Source of the DNA: Manduca sexta
Lineage: Eukaryota > Arthropoda > Insecta > Lepidoptera > Sphingidae
Assembly: GCF_014839805.1 (NCBI RefSeq)
Contig: NC_051130.1
Location: 5,022,001-5,086,000, forward strand
Length of the DNA: 64,000 bases
Direction of reading: 5' to 3'
This document shows, piece by piece, positions 55,751-64,000 of the stretch. The notes under the pieces are model-generated. The model saw nothing but the letters and a program-made list of their open reading frames with translations. It ran no database searches and had not been told where the DNA came from. Each line of letters opens with the position of its first letter. The stretch's first letter is position 1. A program made the position numbers and the translations under genes.

Positions 55751-56372
55751 AAGATGAAAAATGGCCTATCCCAACCCCTTCCCTATTCCCTAGGTACACT
55801 CATCTGTCTATTTTTACGAGATCTTTAATACCTCTTATTTTTAATGTCGATTGGTGAAACGGTCACGAGGTTTTCCGGTTTGTTCAACACCTGTAGTAAT
55901 GAACGAGACTCCTGTTACGAAGCCTGCCATTAGGTAGCAAATGTGGTGCGGTAATCTTGGCAAATTACTCTACAGATGCTGCGTGGAAACAGTAACTAGT
56001 AGTATTTTGGAAAATCCATAATAAGGTCAGGATATGAAGACGAAACTTTCATAAAGATTGTTATATACAAAATGATATAAAAATAACGCAAGATTGAAAA
56101 TTGCATTTTCCTGCTTAGAGGTAATTGTTTTATTTGGTAGGTAAATTAATACCTTTTCCGTGTAGGTAAATCTATTACGCGGCTCACAAAACTCTTGCAC
56201 CATAAAACGTAAGCGGCAACATGACGTCATAACCAGATATCTCGTATTCTTATGACCCAATTCCAAGGATGGACGGACTGCCAAAATATAATATCTGCAT
56301 ACATAAACAACACCTATTTGGGATGGTTAGTCATTATGATTCACGCTTGGGCTACCTATGAAAAGCAATATT
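55751..56372. other. Non-genic stretch
   Basis: An 85-codon minus frame at 56027-56284 covers a segment that may belong to an unnamed repeat (AACATGACGTCATAACCAGA). It includes a perfect TGACGTCA. Confidence 0.35.
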
Positions 56373-56384
56373 GTATTTTATATC

Positions 56385-56664
56385 TCTAAGGTCGTTTGGG
56401 CATTTGGAGAAGATGGATGATAGGAGAATAACAAAGAGGGTTTATAAGACTGTGCAATCTGGGCGAGACGTGGTTGGAAGAGCCAATAGGGGTCCATCGC
56501 ACGGAACCTTCGAATGTCAGATATCTGACGTTCTTAGTAAAGACCAAGTTAAAAGTACTCGGAACCGTCGGGAATGCATGAAAAGATTAATGAAGGTGGA
56601 GGAAGTGCGAGAAGTATGCCAGAATCGTGCAAAGTGGCAATCCATAGTCTCTGCCTACCTCTAA
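56385..56664 (+). pseudogene. C-terminus of a non-LTR retrotransposon ORF2 (second family)
   Basis: After a few flanking codons the frame reads FGHLEKMDDRRITKRVYK, then a diverged NRGPSHGTFECQISDVL block, then VKSTRNRRECMKRLM, and ends CQNRAKWQSIVSAYL with a stop. FGH.E.M..R..TK..Y and the final R..W.SIVSAYP-like end are hallmarks of the extreme C-terminus of a common arthropod non-LTR ORF2. The usual GRGRPR segment is altered to RANRGPSH. The catalytic domains were lost by 5' truncation. It is a different family from the fragment at 28540-29007, which has a zinc-finger tail. Confidence 0.78.
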
Positions 56665-56685
56665 GGTATAGAGGCGTGATACTAT
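56385..56685 (+). mobile_element. 5'-truncated LINE 3' fragment with target-site duplication
   Basis: Flanked by a perfect 12-bp direct repeat GTATTTTATATC at 56373-56384 and 56686-56697. It encodes an ORF2 C-terminus followed by a short 3' UTR (GAGGCGTGATACTAT). It has no poly(A), unlike the families with A tails in this window. About 300 bp remain. Confidence 0.85.
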
Positions 56686-56697
56686 GTATTTTATATC

Positions 56698-58759
56698 ATG
56701 CTAACAAAGATGCTTAAATTTTTTGGATATTTTAAAATTAATTAAGATACCAAAGATGTATTACGTCTTGATACTAATATATCTCAAGCCAGGAGTAACA
56801 GAAACCTTTGTCACATTAATATAAAGTATATTTTTACTGGACATGATTCCCTCCTATTACTACTAGGCTTCAAGTCATACTACGCGACGTTGATCTAGTG
56901 CAAGTTGGCTAGTTCATATACATGAGAAATTTTAATAGAAAATGCTTGAAGATGCTGTTCTCGCTATCTTTTTCTCGACTATTCATGAAGTTGGAATAAA
57001 AACAAAAATGCAAAGTTATGACACTTTGTCATAGGACCAAGAATTAAGAAAGCACAAACCGTGAAATTAAATTTATTCAAAAGCACTCCGGTGCCAACTT
57101 TGAACAAAATCTATTAATCTTTTGATATAAAAAGTAACAATATATTTTTTTAAATTCCGATTTTAAGTAAATTTTTAATTAGATGAATAAATAAACGAAA
57201 AAGAAATAACTCATCTATAATAAAGAATAAACTTTTGCTTTTGCGTTCTCCAAATCATCCAAACAAACCAATTATTTGAAGACGGATTAAAAAAAATGAT
57301 ATTTTTAATCCGTCATAAATACCTGGGCACATTAGAGGATACTTATAATATAATCAGAATACAACAAATTTTTATCATTAGTTACGATAAATCATACAAG
57401 GTCCATTTTCTCATTCAAAAGCAAATCACAAATAACTGGATTACATATTATACCCCCTTTTTATACGCAATGACCTTTACCGACTTGGTGCGGGATACCC
57501 CTGATTGTACCATCCTGTAGAGACAAATAGCGCGCATGCAAATGGACAAATGTAACAATGACCAGGTGGATGTGTGTCAGATCTGTATTGAACCACCCTC
57601 TCTCCCTGCAACCGCCTCCCGTTCCCTCACCTTCTCCCATGCCTGTCGCATGGCGGGTGGCGACTCCAATCAGCCGCAATAACAATGACACAACGGTGAT
57701 TGATTGTATCATTATAAATTTTAATTTAAATCCACGTGTCAATGTTAAATTAATTAGGTTTAATTAATTCTATTACGAAATTTGACGTCAGTAGAGATGC
57801 AATGTATAATAATTATGTAATAGATATATATTTAATGCATCAATCGTGCTTAGTTGCAATTTTAAGCTTGCTTATTTATAGTAGGTTTTAAACAGCCGCA
57901 TCCCGTGTGGCAGAGCCTGAATTTCATTCCTAGGTTAGGAGGCACTTTGTGGGGTTTTGGTAACACGATTTACTCGGGATTTGATCCCCAAGAGGAAACT
58001 GACGTCAGGCAGGTGGCCACAATAGCGCATTTTATATTAGCAGAAGTATCGCAAAAAGGTGATACTAAGTTGGATCGGGATTAAAGTAGGTAAAGAAAGA
58101 ATAATGGTGCATTGCAATACAATGTCACGTATTTAGTTAATTAAAACTGGAAAAAAAATAACATAAACACGTCAGTTTCGTTATATAATACATAAATCAT
58201 AATTAATTGTTCATTAGTCACCCTTTTCAACTAAAAACAACTGAACTATCTTCCTACATGAATATAAAAAAGAATGCTGTAAGACAAGAAATTGCTTTAA
58301 GACATAATGTCAGTGACAGTTAAAGTACATAATAGTACTAATACACAGTAGAAAATGTATTTCCCAAAGGAAAGCAAGATGTTTGTAATAGAAGCATCGG
58401 TGGATAATTGAAGTGAGCATCCGCTAAGGTATCTCCATTTATCCTCATCAGGGGAATTCTCGTGTTTATGCTTGGTATGATTTTCACGTACCGATATTAC
58501 TCGGATTAATGATCTTGCACATGTTTATTCGCTGACGGGTTGTTGATTTTGGAAAGACATTGTTTGTGACGCTACGTATGACGGCAACTTTACCGGGAAA
58601 CACTACACAACATGTACATGTAGCAGTGATGTTAATAACTATCAATTTTTATGGTTTCTGGGCAATAAGTTGACAGCATCTACGCGACACTTTTTTCTAT
58701 AGCTTTGAGACAACCAATAGAGGTGTTGTGGTTTTAAGCAGATATTCTAAAAACCAAAA
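56698..58759. other. Non-genic stretch; GC-rich patch at 57500-57690
   Basis: Mostly AT-rich. At 57590-57650 a C-rich tract (CTCCCTGCAACCGCCTCCCG) gives open frames on both strands with no domains. Two perfect TGACGTCA octamers lie at 57783 and 58000. Confidence 0.4.
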
Positions 58760-59053
58760 GCGGCGATAGTTTAGTCGGTTGTAGAATGGATTGCTCAGAC
58801 GAATGTTCGCAGGTTCGAAACCCAAGGGCACACTCTGACTTTTCGAAATATTATGTGTGTATTCTTTGTGAATTATTGCCTTAACGGTGAAGGAAAACAT
58901 TGTGAGGAAACCTGTATAGCTGAGAAGTTCTCTATAGGGATTTCGAGAGTGTGTGAAATCTAACAATCCAATGCCAGCGTGGTGGACTAAGACCTAATCC
59001 CTCTCAGTAGTAGAGGAGGCTCGTGCCCACCAGTGGGACAGTATATTATACAG
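58760..59053 (+). mobile_element. tRNA-type SINE family B, full length
   Basis: GCGGCGATAGTTTAGTCGGT (A-box region), CGCAGGTTCGAAACCC (B box), CCAAGGGCACACTCTGACTT, GGTGAAGGAAAACATTGTGA, GAAGTTCTCTATAGGGATTT, GTGGTGGACTAAGACCTAAT, ACCAGTGGGACAGTATATTA. The best reference copy for family B here. The 89-codon minus frame is a by-product. Confidence 0.88.
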
Positions 59054-59854
59054 TCCTAATATTATTATCCTAAAAACCAAACACGCATTTGCTGGTTTTT
59101 GTTTGGTTACCTAATGAAAATGTTGTTGTGGTTCAGTGACGTAATTTTATGTTAGATATTTAAGATGCCTAACGTAGGTATGTTGAAGCTAAGAGCAATC
59201 ATTCCTACTTGATAAAATTTTTCTTCTTCCAAAATTAGGCATATAATACGTCAATTTTTGAAATTTCAGAGCCAACTTTAATAGTAAATCGATGTCATAC
59301 AAAATATCGTTTATAATATTATCTATCTTCCGGTTATTATAAGAATATGAGAAAATACCTTCACTAATCCCATTTAAAAAAGATTTATGCTAAAATTCTC
59401 AAGTTCATAGTTTTAATACACATTGGAAGTTATTTAAGGAAAGTCCCGTAGAGAACAAATATTATAACAATACCTATTTACGATCGTGCAGTTACTTTTG
59501 TCGTCTCTATAAAATTAACTATACCTACACAATAATAAATTATAATAATATGACTTCATGGGTATTTACCAAAGTTATTAACTATCCATTAATCTACTAG
59601 TTCATTTAAATTCAATTATATTTAAATCTTATGAAAATCGTTTTCACATTCATCAATAATAGGATGACTCAATGTCTAATAATCAATATGGATACTTAGA
59701 TTACTTGTATATGAACACCACACTGTTAACACTAAAAGCGACTTCAGCAACTACATACCGTCAATAAGTATCAGCTTCATAATGTAGTGTTTCTTGGCGA
59801 CAAGACGACAACGTCTGCGTGATGCCTTAAAACCATATAACAATATAATCAAAC
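59054..59854. other. AT-rich non-genic stretch
   Basis: Nothing recognised. Confidence 0.5.
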
Positions 59855-60139
59855 CTATATTATATACTGTTCCACTACTGAGTACGGGTCATCTCTACTA
59901 CTGAATATGGGTTTAATCCTCCATGCTGGCCTAGTTCGGTTAGGTAGGCTTCATACACCCTCAAAATTCTTATAAATGACTTCAAAGGCATGCAGATTTC
60001 CTCACGATGTGTGACTTCAGCGCTAAAGCAAGCGATAATTAACAAATAAAAATAATAATAACTAATTTTAGAAAACTTAACGTGGGTCTTGAAACTGCGG
60101 CATTCATCTCGGCAGTTTAACTCAACTATACTTTCGCCA
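59855..60139 (-). mobile_element. tRNA-type SINE family B, diverged
   Basis: TTATATACTGTTCCACTACT, GAGTACGGGTCATCTCTACT, GCTGGCCTAGTTCGGTTAGG, CAAAATTCTTATAAATGACT, TTTCCTCACGATGTG. The head is near 60100-60139 with a decayed B box (minus-strand GCAGTTTCAAGACC). Confidence 0.8.
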
Positions 60140-60536
60140 CTTACAACGAAGAAACGTTTCAACTAATTTCCATTACCATAAAATTAAAATGATCTAGTTC
60201 ATAACAAGAAAATTAAATTCATTGTACGAAATTACATTGTTATAGTAGCGTATAAAATGAACATGATCTGTCTGTTTCACAGACAGTCTTAATTAAAATA
60301 GAATATGAAAAAGAACGACAGAAGGACGCTGTGTTATTTCCAGTCTGCATGTTAAGTAATTTGTTTGTGAATTCGCAAATTGTGGTAATACGTTTTATTT
60401 CAGCAAGTATTATTGATTAAATCCGGTGACATTATGAATTATAATAAAGGGTCTAATTTCCGTGTTTGTACAATAACTATTTTTCCAAAAGAAAAAACTA
60501 ATACACTCGAGGAATAAGTAATAATACGTAAAAAAA

Positions 60537-60690
60537 CATCCATGAGTACATTGTTCGTTTGTTTGAAGGCGCTAATCTTTGAAACTACTAAACCGATTTT
60601 GAATGGTTTACCACTAATAGGAAGCTTTAGCTACATTACTCATGAGTGTTTTTTTTATCACGGAAAACTTTTAACGCGGGAGGAGTCTCA
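60537..60690 (+). mobile_element. Helitron-like element, degraded
   Basis: TTGTTTGAAGGCGCTAATCT, ACTACTAAACCGATTTTGAA, AACGCGGGAGGAGTCTC: a diverged Helitron body with the GC region, but no intact CTAG end. Confidence 0.45.
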
Positions 60691-60745
60691 GATAAAAGCT
60701 TACATAAATATGCATCATATTAGTATCTAGATATCAATGGTGTCA

Positions 60746-60841
60746 AATAGGCCGGCATAATTATATCGACTGCGAGGGATCTCTCGTCTGTCGACACTAG
60801 CTGGACCCCATTCCGCGTACTACTATCGCTTCGCCGTATAA
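60746..60841 (+). mobile_element. Retroelement tail, family D, fragment
   Basis: GGCCGGCATAATTATATCGA, GTCTGTCGACACTAGCTGGA, CCCCATTCCGCGTACT: reverse orientation of the other family D copies. The A-tail side is degraded. Confidence 0.55.
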
Positions 60842-61110
60842 AACAATACTAAAATGCCTATGGGCGTCGCCGTTCTAGGGAAGTGCATCCTTGTAGTCCT
60901 GCGCACTATACTACATAATATCACTAATTTTCTTTTTTCAAATTCAAATCGCGTGGGTTTTTGAAAATGCTCTATCATAAAAAAACCTCTGAGGTCGATA
61001 CATCCCATTGTTGCAAATTTATTCAGTGGCATATATTTTGTGATTTATTTTCGGCTAGGGGGTGCACGTGCACCTATTTGCACCCCCCTACCGGTGCCCA
61101 TGAATATGCC
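60842..61110. repeat. Possible unnamed element with GGGGGTGCA/TGCACCCCCC inverted pair
   Basis: TAGGGGGTGCACGTGCACC at 61056-61074 and TTTGCACCCCCCTACCGGTG at 61078-61097 are near-reverse complements. ATGCCTATGGGCGTCGCCG (about 60854) and GTGCCCATGAATATGCC (about 61095) may be degenerate outer ends. Identity unknown. Confidence 0.35.
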
Positions 61111-61199
61111 TCATACGATACCAGCCCAATAAACACGTTAACTTCATATCGGCGGCTAATAAACATGTAAAGGTTATGTCAATAATTAATTACATGTAC

Positions 61200-61500
61200 C
61201 GTTTCTCGTTAGTGGCCGTGTCGTGTTACTTCGATCTCCCGCGGGCGTCGAGAACATTTGAACATAGCAATTGCTATACATTTGTGCAATTTATCAATAC
61301 ATAGCACTTTAACTTTGGGAAAATATTAATCACAAATAGGAACGCGGAATTCCTGTCGTCATTTTCCTGTGCAGTTGCAACGTGACAAGAATATCCATAC
61401 GTACTTATTCGCTAAAATGATATTTATATTTATGGCCGTTCCTACCTTAATATTCATGCATGCGTGTTTATCGATTATAATATCGATAAAAAGCGCTGTA
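61200..61500. promoter_or_regulatory. Candidate regulatory tract
   Basis: Non-repetitive sequence with TTGTGCAATTT (C/EBP-like), TTGACAC-free GC words (TCTCCCGCGGGCGTCGAG), and the inverted pair TTTATCGAT/ATCGATAAA at 61467-61475 and 61482-61490, TATCGATA being the DREF/BEAF-type core in insects. No repeat family or frame explains it. Confidence 0.25.
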
Positions 61501-62990
61501 AGGAAACATACTCGTACTTAGTTTTTTAGATTGTTTTGTTTTTTTTTTGTATGTATATTTGCAATTAATCTTTAAATACACAATATTTCTACAGTTGATT
61601 GTTCTGATTGTTAAAAATCGATTAATATTTCGTTATCTAAGAATTACATAACATTATTATTGATGTAAAATAAATATAATTAAATAATCAATATATACGA
61701 CAGTGTGAATAACCATTTACACTACAAAACTATTTGTAAGCTTCTTAGAAAAAAATGGAAAATAATCTGCCACTACATAAAACAATACTTAAATGAATAA
61801 AAAATGAAGATGAAATAAGAGAAAGAATATTTCATTAATTACACATATTTACCTAAGTGTACCACGCTACAGCGCAAATCGTACTGCACAATGTTTTATA
61901 TGCAAAATATAATTTGATATTGTTATATACAGTTCAATAAAGAGTTGTCTATCTATCTAAACCCCACTTTAGTAAACAGCGAAAAAGAAACGAATGTGGA
62001 AGTCTCTCACGGAAATTTTAATCGCAAATATAATATATTACTCATTTCAAATTTCCCGAAGGCTCCACGTGTGCCAACTTACCTGAGTAATACCTGAAAC
62101 GAGTTAAAACGAAACTGTTTTATTTGTTCACGGAAAATTTTAAAAAGAATAAAGTTTTTAGCAATTCCCGCTAGCTCGCTGCTCGGCCTGTGTGGAACGC
62201 TTCAGAGAATCGTTCGATAAAGCGCAACCTCCCATCTATGTTCCGGGAAAGGCAATTAAGTCGTTCTTTCAGGTTTTTAAATCGTTAGCCGCATAATCTA
62301 TCCGGTTTTTATAGTTCCAAACTTATCTAGTTTTAAATGGATGATTCTGCGGAATTTATTATGGAATTCAAAAGTAGGTGGTTTATTTACAGGATGGATA
62401 GTTTAAAATATATTTATAAGTATTACGCACCTTGTAAAAGGAAAAGCTTACAAAGATAAACCAAATAGGGGAATAACATTTACAAATGTATATTTAAACC
62501 TAATACTAGTTATATAGTACAATTGGAAGACAGCTCAATAATTATTTTAAATAAATAATTGCAGTATACAAACTGTTGTTTAATTAAAAGTTTCAATTAA
62601 GTGTTTCACATTAGATTACGGTTTTAAAAGAAAGAAAAGTCATAACTCATCGAGAAAAGCCTTAGTACATATTTAGTAAGTACTATATTTTTGTAAATTT
62701 TTGAAGTGCATTTTAAAAATAATATTTTTCATACGTATCTTTCAACCAGGCGTGTTTTGAACCATAATGTTATTTATTGCAATAGGTTTGTATACTTAAT
62801 TTAGTTAATTCAAAACTTTTTATTCATTGCATTACTAATGCGTAAAAAATATACACAGGGAAATAATATACACTGAAAATTTTCAGCAAAAATAGTTGAA
62901 ATAGCAATATTGGTATGAGCAAGGGCGGGCATGTAGTGGGAGTTTCTCATAATCTCACGTTTAAATATACAAGTACTCAACTCGATGGCA
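61501..62990. other. Non-genic stretch
   Basis: AT-rich. The part at about 62030-62350 is less AT-biased and non-repetitive (GCTAGCTCGCTGCTCGGCCT) and could be conserved non-coding DNA. A CTATCTATCTA run at about 61950 follows AATAAAGAGTTG and may be a retroelement tail. Confidence 0.35.
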
Positions 62991-62991
62991 G

Positions 62992-62999
62992 TGACGTCA
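62992..62999. promoter_or_regulatory. Perfect CRE octamer
   Basis: TGACGTCA in the context GGCAGTGACGTCACGC, next to GGTCGCGCACGC. One of seven perfect copies in the window (8931, 46118, 56222, 57783, 58000, 62992, 63899). Confidence 0.35.
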
Positions 63000-63697
63000 C
63001 GCTTTAGGTCGCGCACGCTTCCTCTGTTATATAAAAATTACCGATTCTACCAGATTTTTTATACAAAAATAGTGCCATCTGTTTCTTCTTCTTCTTCGTC
63101 TTTAATATCACCATTATTACAACGAGGTATTTTGCATTATTTTGTGTACTCTACAAATATAAATTAAAATATATTTAAAATATTCAACATAAGCGGTAAT
63201 TTAGTCTGTCTTGTAATTGCATAAAGATTTGTTCCGCGCAGCGCTCTTTGTCACGTCTTGTATGAATCGTCCAAAACAACGAGTGTGTGACACTAAGTTA
63301 GACGTGTAATTGGGTTTTAAAACTCGAAGCGTTTGTTACGTTATGGTATGACGTTGTTTACTGTATTTGAAAAATAAGTTTACGTCACGCGAAGGTAAAC
63401 AACTTAACTCAATCACAACATATTTGTTCGTCACACACATAGGTATACGAATATTTATATAAACATTTTGGATTTCGGAAACTATAAGAGACTATTGGTC
63501 GTTTAACTCACGAATTAGAAACAAGTATTAATGAACACTAAAACAATTTTCTTTGCGAATGATTGAACCCGCTACTTCCCGTTAAACGGCCGCCTTCGTA
63601 CTCTGCGCCTGAAGTTTTAATGACTTAAACTTATCCAAGTAATTATTTCATTATTTCAAGTAGCCGTTTACTAAGTTGGTCAAAATACTCAAATATA
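63000..63697. other. Non-genic stretch
   Basis: No recognisable gene. A TTCTTCTTCTTCGTC pyrimidine run lies near 63083. Confidence 0.45.
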
Positions 63698-63740
63698 TAC
63701 TGGGTTTTTCCGGTCAGTATCATCCCGGAGTGTGGAATAG
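63698..63740 (+). mobile_element. SINE family A fragment
   Basis: ACTGGGTTTTTCCGGTCAGT, ATCATCCCGGAGTGTGGAAT: the segment just after the B box of family A, with both ends missing. Confidence 0.65.
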
Positions 63741-64000
63741 GGTAGTTGACATTTTTTTTACATAATATTTATCAAAAACCTATGTCATCGAAAACCTAAC
63801 GAAAAAAGGATTTTTAAAATCCAGGCAACAATAAATAAGTATAAAGCTTTGAAATTTAGTGGAATGGATAACTCTTACACACTAGTAATAGCAAACTGTG
63901 ACGTCACCAAGTATCACCAGCCATAACGTTGCATACGGTAGAAAGAGATAGCGCAATAAAACCACCACGAACCTACTTTTGCACAAAACAACATTATAAA
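63741..64000. other. AT-rich non-genic stretch
   Basis: Nothing recognised except a perfect TGACGTCA at 63899. Confidence 0.5.

Noticed and set aside
55342..55752. 136-codon minus-strand protein
   Set aside because: Lies across SINE family A in antisense; the recurring 'GFEPRTSERC'-type peptide is a SINE translation, not a gene.
57461..57742. 93-codon minus-strand Gly/Glu-rich protein
   Set aside because: Opened by a C-rich low-complexity tract; the plus strand is open too, and there is no domain.

Overview
This window looks like a gene-poor, AT-rich stretch of a lepidopteran (moth or butterfly) nuclear genome. The evidence is the repeat content: tRNA-derived SINEs with A/B-box heads of a lepidopteran type, small Helitron-like elements ending in a GC hairpin plus CTAG, the 'AACCGACTTCAAAA' and 'CTTCGAAACGTC' repeats common in moths and butterflies, 5'-truncated LINE tails, and TA/TTAA/8-bp-TSD MITEs. 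I found no rRNA, no free-standing tRNA, no CRISPR, and no long conserved host exon. Nearly all short open frames are chance frames or lie inside repeats. These family assignments come from recalled features and were not searched.

Layout. 0-9 kb: hAT-type MITE (351-511), a CGTAGC-rich block, a 100-bp tandem duplication, retroelement tails, then a complete-ended, internally deleted pogo/Tigger-like transposon (5981-7622) that keeps both ends of its transposase, followed by SINEs. 9-26 kb: scattered SINEs, 'CTTCGAAACGTC' repeats, Helitron-like elements, LINE tails and one small TA-flanked MITE. 26-34 kb: SINEs, a LINE 3' fragment with a 10-bp target-site duplication (28540-29007), and a Helitron (30784-31024).

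34-36.5 kb is the best candidate for host genes. On the minus strand there is an open frame (34204-34707) with a hydrophobic, signal-peptide-like start followed by five in-frame 28-residue repeats. Divergently beside it lies a strongly GC/CpG-rich block (about 34975-35729) that could be a promoter with a 5' UTR and first coding exon on the plus strand. Neither identity nor expression can be proven here.

37-64 kb: more SINEs and Helitrons, a hAT MITE nested in a retroelement tail (42531-42683), a head-to-head pair of hAT ends forming a 20-bp-arm palindrome (46121-46167), a TTAA-flanked piggyBac-like MITE (50689-50930), a second LINE fragment with a 12-bp TSD (56385-56685), and several A/T-rich tracts with clustered factor-like motifs (homeodomain, POU, CRE) that may be regulatory. 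The perfect CRE octamer TGACGTCA occurs seven times, and the 9-mer GCGCCATCT four times, both more than I would expect by chance.

How it fits together: the window is mostly intergenic or intronic sequence built up by successive insertions, with at least one clear nesting event. The repeat-protein locus and the adjoining CpG-rich block are the only places where I would argue for host gene function.
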